Shown piece by piece: positions 9,623-19,535 of a DNA stretch of 64,000 bases; position 1 is the first letter of the stretch, and the number at the start of each line of letters is the position of its first letter. A program made the position numbers and the translations under genes. The notes beneath the pieces are model-generated. The model saw nothing but the letters and a program-made list of their open reading frames with translations, was not told where the DNA came from and did no database searches. The stretch covers positions 1 through 64,000 of the forward strand of contig CATLLN010000003.1 in the NCBI GenBank assembly GCA_950022695.1, in the 5' to 3' direction. This DNA comes from an uncultured bacterium. Lineage in GTDB: Bacteria; Cyanobacteriota; Vampirovibrionia; Gastranaerophilales; Gastranaerophilaceae.

Positions 9623-10584
9623 TATAAGTTTTCCTGTTCTTTTTTATACATAGTACGGATTCGTTTAACCAGCGTTTTAGCATCTAGTCCGTAATATTCC
9701 AGTAATTCTTCAGATTTACCGCTTTGTCCGAACTCATCATTAATTCCGACTCTGTATACTTTTGAAGGGTATTTAGTTGCAAGTGTTTCGCAAATGGCAG
9801 AACCTAAACCGCCTATAGTTGAATGGTTTTCAACTGTTACGGCAAATTTTGTTTTCTTAGCGCTGTTTATAACTGTTTGGATGTCAAGCGGTTTAACTAC
9901 AGGCACATTTATAACTTCTACCGAAATATTTTCTTTTTTAAGTTCTTCAGCGGCAAGCAAGACTTCTGCTAAAGTTTCGCCGTTAGTAAATACAGTAACA
10001 TCTGTTCCTTCTTCAACAACAACTGCTTTATGTATATTAAAGTGATAGTGTTCATCGAATATATCAGGGACATTACTTCTGGATATTCTTATGTACATTG
10101 GACCGTCATGCAAAGCGGCATATTTAATAACTTCTTCACATTCTCGAGAATCAGCAGGGACAATAACTGTCATATGCGGAATATTTCTCATTAATGAAAT
10201 ATCTTCTAAAGCTTGGTGTGTTGCTCCGTCTTCACCAACGGTTACTCCGCCGTGAGTACCGATGATTTTAACGTTAAAACAAGGGTAGCAAATACCGTTT
10301 CTTATTTGGTCGTATGTTCTGCCTGTAGCAAACATTGCAAAACTTGCGACAAACGGGATTTTACCTTCTGAAGCCATACCTGCGGCTGTTGCTACCATAT
10401 CTTGTTCTGCAATACCGCAGTCAAAAAATCTGTCAGGGAATTTATCACCAAACATTTTTGTTTGTGTCGAGCATGCCAAATCAGCATCCATGACTACAAT
10501 TCTTTCATTTAATTCTCCAACTTGTACAAGAGTTTTTCCGAATGCTTTTCTAATTGAATTTGTTTTAGTTTTGTCTATCTTCAT
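9622..10584 (-). CDS. Transketolase, C-terminal (pyrimidine-binding plus C-terminal) subunit
   Basis: RKAFGKTLVQVGELNERIVVMDADLACSTQT...FFDCGIAEQDMVATAAGMASEGKIPFVASFA; ~320 aa split form. Confidence 0.93.
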   Translation of the reverse strand: MKIDKTKTNSIRKAFGKTLVQVGELNERIVVMDADLACSTQTKMFGDKFPDRFFDCGIAEQDMVATAAGMASEGKIPFVASFAMFATGRTYDQIRNGICYPCFNVKIIGTHGGVTVGEDGATHQALEDISLMRNIPHMTVIVPADSRECEEVIKYAALHDGPMYIRISRSNVPDIFDEHYHFNIHKAVVVEEGTDVTVFTNGETLAEVLLAAEELKKENISVEVINVPVVKPLDIQTVINSAKKTKFAVTVENHSTIGGLGSAICETLATKYPSKVYRVGINDEFGQSGKSEELLEYYGLDAKTLVKRIRTMYKKEQENL

Positions 10585-10843
10585 CTATATCCTCAATGTA
10601 TATATGGTTCTTAGACCATTTTTGATATCCTTACTTTATAATTTTAGCATAAAAAACTTTTTCTTTCCAAAAATTTTGCCTGGTTAACTAATAGTTGCTT
10701 AAAAGTCAATTATATTTGATTTTTTTACTTTTAATGTAAAGTTTTATTAAAATATGAAGTATTTTTAGCAATATTTTCCCTTTACGCGTATTTAAACGGT
10801 AGAATGGTAATAGACTCAATTTTATGTAGGAAAGGAAAAATTT

Positions 10844-11977
10844 ATGAATCAAATTCCATGTGTACCAATATCAAATCCATATATGGTACAACAACAGACA
10901 ACATATATGCCTGTTCCACAGCAGCCGAAATTAAATGCTGTAAATATTGAAATTAACAACCCGTCAGTAGGAACTCAAGGTATTGGTCAAGCTCCTCAAT
11001 ATGCTCAACCTACAATGCCTTATTATACATATCCTCAAGCACCGGTTTATGAATATCCTCAAGCTCCGGTCCAACCGTATTACCCGCCTTGCGTACCGCA
11101 AGCTCCAGTAATGCAGCAACCGCCGGTTGTAGAGGCTCCTCAAGCAGTAGCAACAGCACCTGTTCAAGTTCCTGCAGTACCTGCTCTTGAAGCAGCTCCG
11201 GCACCTGTTGTAACTCCGCAGGCTCCTGTTGAAATTCAACAACAAAATATAAATGTTCCGGCAGCTCCGGTTGAGCCAACTCCGACTCCTGCAGTTCCAG
11301 AACCTGTAGTTTCAACTCCGGAAGCTCCAAAAACAGAAGCAAAACCTGAAATCGTTTCTTCTGAAACAGTAGCTCCGTTAGTTGATGTAAATTCTTTCAT
11401 TGCGAAATTAGCAAACCCTGATTTTGATGTTCAAGCAGCTGGTATGGAAGAAATTGCTAATATGGTAAATCAAACACCTGAAAAAGCTACAGAATTAGTT
11501 GATACAAAAGTTTTTGATGCTTTAACAAATATTGTTAACTTCGATTCAAGCAAATTGGAAGGCCCAACAGCTGAACAAGTTGCAGCAAGAGAAAAAATCA
11601 TGACAGGTAAAGAAGTTACCGATGCTGAAAAAGAACTTGCTAACAAAATTTCACCAAAAGAACAAGCTGAAAGAAACAAAAGCTACGCTTTATTCACATC
11701 AGCAATAATGCAAAAACTTTACGGTGATGAAGTAGCTCGTTTATCTAATCAAACAGTTCCTTTAACAGAACTTCCTGGTGCAATTACAGTTGTTGATAAC
11801 TTGAAAGACAATCCAAACCCTATGGTTAGAGCATCTGCTATTGAAGCTTTAAGCTATATCCAAAACCCTGCATACAAAAAAGATTTGACAACTGTATTCA
11901 CAATTGCTCAAAACGATTCTGATCCGGGTGTAGCAGAAACAGCTAAAGCCGCATTAGAAAAATTAAATCAAATCTAG
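10844..11977 (+). CDS. Pro/Ala/Gln-rich N-terminus plus HEAT-like repeat C-terminus, uncharacterised
   Basis: Low-complexity YPQAPVYEYPQAPVQPYYPP... followed by NPNPMVRASAIEALSYIQN and NDSDPGVAETAKAALEKL. RBS AGGAAA upstream of the ATG. Confidence 0.75.
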   Translation: MNQIPCVPISNPYMVQQQTTYMPVPQQPKLNAVNIEINNPSVGTQGIGQAPQYAQPTMPYYTYPQAPVYEYPQAPVQPYYPPCVPQAPVMQQPPVVEAPQAVATAPVQVPAVPALEAAPAPVVTPQAPVEIQQQNINVPAAPVEPTPTPAVPEPVVSTPEAPKTEAKPEIVSSETVAPLVDVNSFIAKLANPDFDVQAAGMEEIANMVNQTPEKATELVDTKVFDALTNIVNFDSSKLEGPTAEQVAAREKIMTGKEVTDAEKELANKISPKEQAERNKSYALFTSAIMQKLYGDEVARLSNQTVPLTELPGAITVVDNLKDNPNPMVRASAIEALSYIQNPAYKKDLTTVFTIAQNDSDPGVAETAKAALEKLNQI

Positions 11978-12019
11978 GTTTGATTCAATAAAATAAAATT
12001 CCTTTCTTTAAATAAAATA

Positions 12020-12045
12020 AAGCCCCTGAATAAGGGGCTTTTATT
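12020..12045. terminator. Intrinsic terminator-like hairpin between convergent genes
   Basis: AAGCCCCTGAATAAGGGGCTTTT. Confidence 0.85.
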
Positions 12046-12051
12046 TATATC

Positions 12052-12768
12052 TTAAACTAATTCTTTTTCTTTTATTTGGGATTCCGGAATTGGAGCGCAG
12101 TTTTCATAATCTGCCATTTCTGATATTTGTCTGCTCCATTCATAAACAATTTCTTCTTCATTTAATTTGTATGAAATAGGAGTTCCAATTTTTATAGTCA
12201 CATTACGTCTTGTAAAAGGTTTTAGTTTTGGATAGCCATCCCAATTTGCTATAGCAACAGGAACTATGTCGGCTTTTGCAGATTTTGCGATTGCTACAAA
12301 ACCTTTTTTTATACCTTCTAATCTGCCATAAGGTCTTGTACCGCCTTGAGGGAAAATCCCCAATGACCAGCTGGTATTAACGACCTCTTTTACTGTTTTA
12401 AATGTTGCAATTTCAGGTTTTGTTCTATCTACTGCAAATGCTCCGAGTCTTTTTACAAGCCAGCTTAATTTTTCATTTGGTTCAAATAATTCTTTTTTAG
12501 CCATAAAAGCTATCGGACAATTTGCTGCCATAGCAACCATAGGCGGGTCAAAAATAGAAACATGGTTTCCGGCATAAATATATTTCCCGTTTTTGGCAAC
12601 TTTTGCCGGTAAATTTTTACGACCTTCAATCTTGAAATTATAGAATATTATAAAGAAACCATATACAACGATATACAAAAATGTCATAAAAAATATTGTT
12701 CTGAATAAATTATATTCTTTTGTATATCTTCGATTGAAGTTTCTAACTTCTTTGCTCATCTTTTTCAT
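12052..12768 (-). CDS. 1-acylglycerol-3-phosphate acyltransferase family (PlsC)
   Basis: YAGNHVSIFDPPM (HX4D), GIFPQGGTRP. Confidence 0.9.
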   Translation of the reverse strand: MKKMSKEVRNFNRRYTKEYNLFRTIFFMTFLYIVVYGFFIIFYNFKIEGRKNLPAKVAKNGKYIYAGNHVSIFDPPMVAMAANCPIAFMAKKELFEPNEKLSWLVKRLGAFAVDRTKPEIATFKTVKEVVNTSWSLGIFPQGGTRPYGRLEGIKKGFVAIAKSAKADIVPVAIANWDGYPKLKPFTRRNVTIKIGTPISYKLNEEEIVYEWSRQISEMADYENCAPIPESQIKEKELV

Positions 12769-13447
12769 CCTCTTTGTTTAAGACTGTATTAGATTCTGTG
12801 TCATCAATATATTTAAATCCTGTAAGTTTTTGGATTTCTTCAATCCATTTCAACCTTACGACTTCCGGATTCTTATCATATGGTATAATTTCGCCTATAT
12901 TTACAATAATTTTTCCTGTAAAAGGCCATCTTTTAACCTGCTCAGAACCGATTAGTCCGACTGGTAAAATATTACATTTAGTAAGTTTTGCAAGACCTGC
13001 GAAACCTTTAGTTACGCCTCTGATTTCTCCGGGTACACCGCGAGTCCCTTGGGGAAACATACCTAAAACCCAGTTACTGGCTTTGATTTCCTGAACTGTT
13101 TTTACTGTAGATGGTCCTAAGCTTTCTCTATTTACAGCGAATGCTCCAAGCCAATCTATCCACCATCTGATAAACGGTATATCAAATAGTTCTTTTTTTG
13201 CCATAAATGCAACGCTTCTTGGCATTACTGCAACCATCATCGGAGGGTCAAGTGTGGATAAGTGGTTTGGACAAACTATATAGTTATTATCTTTTGGAAC
13301 ATTTTCCAAACCGTTTATTTCTATTCTGTAAACAAGTTTTAAACGTATCATATAACCGATTTTACAAACTAAAAACTGAAATAGTGTTCTCCATCTGTTA
13401 AATTGGGAAGCTTTGCGTGTTGAATATTTTTCTTTGTGTTTTGACAT
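12743..13447 (-). CDS. 1-acylglycerol-3-phosphate acyltransferase family (PlsC), tandem paralogue
   Basis: VCPNHLSTLDPPMM (HX4D), GMFPQGTRG; overlaps the downstream paralogue. Confidence 0.92.
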   Translation of the reverse strand: MSKHKEKYSTRKASQFNRWRTLFQFLVCKIGYMIRLKLVYRIEINGLENVPKDNNYIVCPNHLSTLDPPMMVAVMPRSVAFMAKKELFDIPFIRWWIDWLGAFAVNRESLGPSTVKTVQEIKASNWVLGMFPQGTRGVPGEIRGVTKGFAGLAKLTKCNILPVGLIGSEQVKRWPFTGKIIVNIGEIIPYDKNPEVVRLKWIEEIQKLTGFKYIDDTESNTVLNKEDEKDEQRS

Positions 13448-13551
13448 ATTTGCTCTCCATAATCTGTAATTGTATTATACACAAAAATTCTTACAGGGGC
13501 TATATATTAATGTTTTTTTATTGTATTATTTGCATAAATAAGGAGAGAAAT

Positions 13552-15831
13552 ATGTTTGAATTAAAAACCTCAGAAAATGCTTTAGAAAATGAATTATTTA
13601 AAAGTGTTTTTGATAAAACACCGGATTATATTAAGAATTTAAATTTAATGAATTTTGATATTGAAGGAGAATTTTCTTTTATATTAAAAAAAGAGCATTT
13701 AAAACCTTATAATGAGGTTACTAACCCTGAAGGGCTTAACCTTGAAGAGTGGTTTGCAAATTACGCAAAAGAGGCTAAAGTTTCAACTGCAGGCATTAGA
13801 GGTCCGCAAAATATTTTATTTCCGCAGGATACAAGATTTCCTATTAATTTAGTCGGAATTGTTCTTGCGACTTTGGCTAAAGCACTTGTTGCTAATGAAA
13901 AGTATGTGGGAAAACGTATTGTGAAAGTTGCAGGCTGTGAAGTCAGGTATAATTCTAAATTGTTTTTGAATGCAATTGCCAGAATTCAGGCAGCAAACGG
14001 GATTCAAACTCTTGTTCCAAATGGTAAACAAACCATTCCAATTTGGCTTGCTTCATTTTTGGCTTTTAAACTGGATTTGCTTGGCGGAGAATATATAACA
14101 TCAAGTCACGGTATTTCTGTGAAAAATGCAACAAAGGACTTAAATTCGCAAGGTAGTCAGTATCTTCCTGAAGAATCAATGGAATTTGTTAATAAAATTC
14201 AACAGATTTTTGATGAAGTTAATGAAAAAGGCTCCTATGAGATTAAAATTGCTGCAATCGACAATCCGCTTATAAATGAATCAGTAATGAAATCAATTGA
14301 TGATGGTGTTGATTTGTATGTAGAATACTTAAAATCAGGTGTCGCTAAAAATGTGAACCTCGATTTGATAAAATCTTTTGATTCTAAGATTGTAATAGAA
14401 AATGTCGGTGGGTCTGCATATAGAACACTTTCAAGAGTATTAAAAAATCTTGGTATTGATGACAAATTTGTTTGGTTTAATGTTGAAGAAGATCCGTTTT
14501 TCCATTCAATAGGAAAATATGATGTTACCCCAAAAGGCGAAAAAGCATTTTATGATTATTCGGTTGATGCTACTGTGCTTGCGAAAAAGCCTGACGGTAC
14601 AAAATTTTTCCCTGTAATTGATACACTGCATTATGATGAAAAATTAAAGGATTACCCTGTTGGAACTGTGGTTTTAATTACTGATCCTGACCATGATAGG
14701 CTGACAATTACCCAAACAGAAAGTGCTGACAGAATTCCTGAACTTAAAAAACTAGGTGTTGATTATATTGAACTCGGTAATGATGTTGTTCTTACTGTAT
14801 TTACGGCTAATCAGGCATTTTTGATGCTTATGGACTTCTGGGCAAAACAATTGAAAGATGAAAATCTTTGGAATAATCATCCTAGATTTATTATAAAAAC
14901 TACTGCTTCAGCTCTATCTTGGGATGAATGGGCAGCTAAAAACGATGTGAAAGTCGTAAATGTTCCTGTAGGTTTCAAAGAAATCGCAAACATAATGAAA
15001 AAAGTTGAACTTAAGTTGAAAAATTCTCCTAAAAATGGAGTCTTAGTGGATGACGTTTTCGGAAACACAATTGATTTGGGCACAAATCCAAGACTTCTGT
15101 TCGGCGGTGAAGAATCAGGCGGTATGATTATGGGAACAGAAGACCTGATAAAATCACAGTATGGCAGATGTGCTGTTGCAATGCGTGAAAAAAGTGCAAC
15201 AGAAGCGATTATCGTAGCATCTGCACTTATTTCAAAACTTGCACCATCAGGTAATTATTTATCTCAATACTTAGCAGAAGTTTTTGAAGATAATAATATT
15301 ATCGGTAGATTTGATACTCGTGTTGATATTGCTTACTATAACGAATCCGAACCGGATATTAATAAGTTAAAAGCAGCAAAAATTGAAGGAGAAGCCTTAA
15401 GAACAAAAAATGACATGTTCTATCTTTCAATGGCTATTGCGAAACGTAAAGGACAAATTTCTGTTGATGATATTAAAAAAATTCTCAACGATAGATTTGC
15501 AGCAGATGGTTTAAGTTTTGATAATTTAAAATCAATTAAATTTGTCGGCGATGGTACTTATCTTGAATTTGATAACAAATATATTGAAATCAGACCATCC
15601 GGAACTGATGCTAAAACCAAAGCATATGGCGGAGGGCTAGATAAATCTGAAATCGAAAAATATGCTTCAGTTTTAGGTAATTATTCAGGTGATAGAACAG
15701 AACTTCATAAGCACCTTATATCTGCACAAACTTATGAAAATTGTAAGTCTGAAGCGATGGATTATTATCTTGCGTTTGTTGATAAAGATGCAAATAATGA
15801 GCCGTTTGAAATACCCGAGTATGATTTTTAA
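13552..15831 (+). CDS. Phosphohexomutase (phosphoglucomutase/phosphomannomutase) superfamily, divergent
   Basis: ITSSHG active-site segment, DPDHDR metal loop, FGGEESGG sugar loop, RPSGTDAKTK phosphate loop. RBS AGGAGAG before ATG 13552. Confidence 0.88.
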   Translation: MFELKTSENALENELFKSVFDKTPDYIKNLNLMNFDIEGEFSFILKKEHLKPYNEVTNPEGLNLEEWFANYAKEAKVSTAGIRGPQNILFPQDTRFPINLVGIVLATLAKALVANEKYVGKRIVKVAGCEVRYNSKLFLNAIARIQAANGIQTLVPNGKQTIPIWLASFLAFKLDLLGGEYITSSHGISVKNATKDLNSQGSQYLPEESMEFVNKIQQIFDEVNEKGSYEIKIAAIDNPLINESVMKSIDDGVDLYVEYLKSGVAKNVNLDLIKSFDSKIVIENVGGSAYRTLSRVLKNLGIDDKFVWFNVEEDPFFHSIGKYDVTPKGEKAFYDYSVDATVLAKKPDGTKFFPVIDTLHYDEKLKDYPVGTVVLITDPDHDRLTITQTESADRIPELKKLGVDYIELGNDVVLTVFTANQAFLMLMDFWAKQLKDENLWNNHPRFIIKTTASALSWDEWAAKNDVKVVNVPVGFKEIANIMKKVELKLKNSPKNGVLVDDVFGNTIDLGTNPRLLFGGEESGGMIMGTEDLIKSQYGRCAVAMREKSATEAIIVASALISKLAPSGNYLSQYLAEVFEDNNIIGRFDTRVDIAYYNESEPDINKLKAAKIEGEALRTKNDMFYLSMAIAKRKGQISVDDIKKILNDRFAADGLSFDNLKSIKFVGDGTYLEFDNKYIEIRPSGTDAKTKAYGGGLDKSEIEKYASVLGNYSGDRTELHKHLISAQTYENCKSEAMDYYLAFVDKDANNEPFEIPEYDF

Positions 15832-15836
15832 CTTAG

Positions 15837-15867
15837 CGGGCGGGTTTTGTTTCACCCGCCCGTTTTT
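15837..15867 (+). terminator. Intrinsic terminator
   Basis: CGGGCGGGTTTTGTTTCACCCGCCCGTTTTT. Confidence 0.9.
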
Positions 15868-15908
15868 GTTATATAATTAATTTATAGATTATATTAAATG
15901 AGGTTAGT

Positions 15909-17642
15909 ATGTTAAGAGATTACTTTTTAAATAAAATTGAAAATGCAATTGAAAAAGCTGTTGAAGCAGGTAAATTAGGACAAATGAGTGAATATAAAAA
16001 AGGCTCACTCCCTGTTGAAAAACCAAAGAATCCTGATTTCGGAGATTTGGCAATAAATGTTTCGTCGCTTGCACGCTGTGCAAAAATTGCACCTCCAATG
16101 ATTGCAAATGCAATTGTTGAATTTGTAGAAAAAGACGGTTGTGAATATTCTGTAATTGGTGGATTTATCAATTTTAAAGCCGGTGATTCTCTGCTAATTA
16201 ACTTGTTGGAAGAAATTTATGCTAAACGTAATGAATTTGGCAGACCTGATAAGATTGAAAAAGAAAATATTATTCTTGAATATATTTCAGCAAATCCTAC
16301 AGGTCCTTTCCATATAGGTCACGGAAGATGGGCAGCTATGGGAAGTGCGCTTGCGAATCTTTTGAAATTCTACGGACATGATGTGTATCAGGAATTCTAC
16401 ATAAATGATGCGGGTTCGCAAATTCAAAAACTTGGTCGTTCTTTGGTTATAAGAGTTAAGCAGGAACTTGGCTCAGATATTGATTTTCCTGAAGACGAAA
16501 TTGAAAGAAAAAATTATTATCTGGGCGATTACCTTGTTCCTGTAGCAAAAGCTTTCCTAGCTGAACACTCAGAATTAAAAGCCGAAGATGATGTTGATAA
16601 AATTGACTTATCTGTATATTGTGATTTTGCTAAAGCTTATGAAGAAAAAGTTCAACGTGATTTACTTGATAATTTCAGAGTTAAATTCGATAAATTTTAT
16701 TCAGAACTAACATTACACAATTCAGGTAAAGTTGATGAATGTGTTCAGAAACTTAAAAACAGCGGAAAAATCTATCAAAAAGAAGGCGCTGACTGGTTTA
16801 AATCTTCTGATTACGGTGATGATCAGGACAGAGTTATTAAAAAAGCTGACGGTTCAAATACTTATTTAACAGCTGATATCGCTTATCACGTAGATAAATT
16901 GGAACGCGGGTTTGACAGAATGATTAATATCTGGGGAGCTGATCACCACGGTTATGTAGCTCGTGTAAAAGCTTCAATTGAAGCTCTGGGGTATAATCCT
17001 GATAAGCTTGAAGTTCTGTTGGGGCAGCTTGTTAATCTTGTTATCAACGGTAATGAGGTTCGTATGGGTAAGCGTAAAAATATGGTTACACTAGAAGATC
17101 TTATTGATGAAGTTGGAGTAGATGCAACACGTTTCTGGATGTCTATGAGAAATATTGATACAACACTTGATTTTGATATCGAACTTGCTAAAACAAAATC
17201 TGATGAAAATCCTGTGTTCTATGTGCAATACGCTCATGCCAGAGCTTGCTCAATTATAAGAAATGCCACAACTGATAAAATTGACACAGAAACAGGAAAA
17301 ACTACACCTGCAATTTTAACAGAAGCTGATTTTGAAAAATTGATTAGTACTTTTGATTCAAATATTGCCTCAATTTCTGTGAAAGATGCAAGAAAATTGA
17401 TTCTGAAACTTGAAGAATTTAAATCTCTTATTAAATCATCAGCACAGGCAAGACAAGTGTATACAATTTGCCGTTACGTTCAGGAGCTGGCTTCAGAATT
17501 CCATTCGTTCTACAATTCAACACGTGTTATCACTGATGAACTTGATGTTACAAAGTCAAGACTTGTGCTTGTATGGGCGTTCAAAACAGTTCTTGCTAAT
17601 GCGTTAAATATTCTTGCGGTATCTGCCCCTGAACGCATGTAG
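15909..17642 (+). CDS. argS: Arginyl-tRNA synthetase
   Basis: EYISANPTGPFHIGHGRWAAMGSALANLL, class Ia architecture, KRKNMVTLEDLIDEVG. Confidence 0.97.
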   Translation: MLRDYFLNKIENAIEKAVEAGKLGQMSEYKKGSLPVEKPKNPDFGDLAINVSSLARCAKIAPPMIANAIVEFVEKDGCEYSVIGGFINFKAGDSLLINLLEEIYAKRNEFGRPDKIEKENIILEYISANPTGPFHIGHGRWAAMGSALANLLKFYGHDVYQEFYINDAGSQIQKLGRSLVIRVKQELGSDIDFPEDEIERKNYYLGDYLVPVAKAFLAEHSELKAEDDVDKIDLSVYCDFAKAYEEKVQRDLLDNFRVKFDKFYSELTLHNSGKVDECVQKLKNSGKIYQKEGADWFKSSDYGDDQDRVIKKADGSNTYLTADIAYHVDKLERGFDRMINIWGADHHGYVARVKASIEALGYNPDKLEVLLGQLVNLVINGNEVRMGKRKNMVTLEDLIDEVGVDATRFWMSMRNIDTTLDFDIELAKTKSDENPVFYVQYAHARACSIIRNATTDKIDTETGKTTPAILTEADFEKLISTFDSNIASISVKDARKLILKLEEFKSLIKSSAQARQVYTICRYVQELASEFHSFYNSTRVITDELDVTKSRLVLVWAFKTVLANALNILAVSAPERM

Positions 17643-17711
17643 GTGCTCGGCCGTACGGGGCAATATGCTAGCAACTATAATGTTCCGTAGAGGATTTCGG
17701 TAAGAGTGAAT

Positions 17712-19535
17712 TTATTTCATAGTTCTGCAAAGTTCTTCTTCAGTGTCGATTTTGCCGTTGAAATTATTATCAACACCATCGGTACAAGAACCAATGGATT
17801 CAAGACTTTCTGAACGCGCATTGTATTTTAAATATTTGTTTGGAATAATCGTCCACAAGTATAAAAAGAAATTCTTATGAGCTTTTGCTATTTTGGAATT
17901 CTTAATAACAAGAAGGTTTTCGTCATTCTTGTTTTCACCGCTGTTTGAAAAGTTCATTGAACCCGTGATTAAATATTTATCATCAATAATAATTGTTTTG
18001 GCATGAAGTTTTCCGGCATAATTTTCTGTTTTTAATAATATTCCGCTGCGGCGAAGAAGTCCGTGTTTTGAATTCATTGTACCTGTTGAATTAGCATCAA
18101 TTATAATTCTTACATCAACTCCTCGCGTTTTTGCATTAATCAATTCATTTGCAATATTTGTATGTGTTATAAGAAACGCAGGAATGTAAATATATGTTTT
18201 AGCTTCTTTTATAAGTTGTACGATTCTTGTTGCAGATTTATCTTTAGGTGAAAAATACACTTCAATTTCGCTGTTTTCAAGTAAAAATCTGTTATTTTGT
18301 GTTACTGATTCTTTTTTTGTATGAAATTTACCGCCAAGCATTTGTTCAAATTCTTTTGTATAAAGTTCAGCTATTTCTTTGGAGTTTATTATAACCACGT
18401 TATTAACATCATAGCCTGATGTTCCTGTTGAAGAAAAGTTCATTGAACCTGTATAGACGGTTTGTTTATCAAAGATAACAAATTTATTGTGCATTAGCAT
18501 ATTACTTTGTGTTTTAGATTCTGTTTTATCTGATCTGTGGAAATTTGCAAGTTCAATTATGATTTTGTTGTCTTTATAGTAATCTCTTGAAGAATCAAAA
18601 TTCCCGTCATATACAAATCTGATTGTAACACCTCTTGCTTTTGCATTTTTTAGAGCCTGTGTAATTGCAGGAATTTCTGAATATCCGTATATCGCAATAT
18701 CAATACTGTTGTGAGAATTGTTAATTAGCGAAACAAGTTGTCTGCAAACTTCACTGTTACAAGTATTTGAAGGTTTCAGATTCTTTGTAAAATCAGTATA
18801 GTAAACTTTGATATTGCCATCTGTAACCTGTAACGGAGGTTGGATAATTTGCGGGATATTAAATATATTTTTGTCTTTTTTATATTTAAATACTTTTTTA
18901 GCAGTTTGTGTATTATGACAAAATTTGCATGGCACAACGTTTTCCGGAAGTTGATTTTTCGGGATTACAACTTTATCTCGTGCAGCATTGCCATATGGAC
19001 ATTCCAGTGTATGAAATTTACCTGAGTGATGGTTTAATGTGACCAGATTTAATTTCTTTGCTTCTGCTAAATTATGATTAAATTTATCGACGTTACCTAT
19101 TTTACCGTTAATGATACCAAAACCGCTATTTGCTAAAATTTTAGTATAATCTGTGTCATTAACTTTTATTTTTGCAAATTTGCATTCGGTTGTAATTTTA
19201 CCTGTTAATTTTACTCGGATTTTTGAATTTAATAAAGTTTTTTGAGCATAATCTTGTGCAAGATAACCCAATGCAATCATTTCATTTTTTGACAATTTTA
19301 GAGATTTTGAATATTTTTCATAAAATTTGTCATCAGGTTCAAGCGAAAATGATTCAATTTCATCAATACAAATAATTTCATTATTATCAGTTGATTTATC
19401 ATTGTTCATGTCAACTGCAATTTTATTAGGTGTTATAACATTAAGAACTGTTTTTGTTCTGCAGGTTAAGACAATAAACAGCGAAAATGCTGTAAATAAA
19501 GTAATAATTAGTAATGCTGTTAAATGTTTTTTCAT
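17712..19535 (-). CDS. Secreted/anchored double-PLD-domain protein with Ada-like Cys/His N-terminal region and MopE-like C-terminal motif
   Basis: Two HxK motifs (LMHNKFVIFDKQTVYTGSMNFS and KLHAKTIIIDDKYLITGSMNFS); FHTLECPYGN...VVPCKFCHN; SCTDGVDNNFNGKIDTEEELC. Confidence 0.88.
   Translation of the reverse strand: MKKHLTALLIITLFTAFSLFIVLTCRTKTVLNVITPNKIAVDMNNDKSTDNNEIICIDEIESFSLEPDDKFYEKYSKSLKLSKNEMIALGYLAQDYAQKTLLNSKIRVKLTGKITTECKFAKIKVNDTDYTKILANSGFGIINGKIGNVDKFNHNLAEAKKLNLVTLNHHSGKFHTLECPYGNAARDKVVIPKNQLPENVVPCKFCHNTQTAKKVFKYKKDKNIFNIPQIIQPPLQVTDGNIKVYYTDFTKNLKPSNTCNSEVCRQLVSLINNSHNSIDIAIYGYSEIPAITQALKNAKARGVTIRFVYDGNFDSSRDYYKDNKIIIELANFHRSDKTESKTQSNMLMHNKFVIFDKQTVYTGSMNFSSTGTSGYDVNNVVIINSKEIAELYTKEFEQMLGGKFHTKKESVTQNNRFLLENSEIEVYFSPKDKSATRIVQLIKEAKTYIYIPAFLITHTNIANELINAKTRGVDVRIIIDANSTGTMNSKHGLLRRSGILLKTENYAGKLHAKTIIIDDKYLITGSMNFSNSGENKNDENLLVIKNSKIAKAHKNFFLYLWTIIPNKYLKYNARSESLESIGSCTDGVDNNFNGKIDTEEELCRTMK

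Noticed and set aside
10964-11342. Minus-strand ORFs of 93 and 110 aa (Leu/Glu/Arg-rich)
   Set aside because: Antisense of the Pro/Ala/Gln low-complexity tract; compositional artefact.
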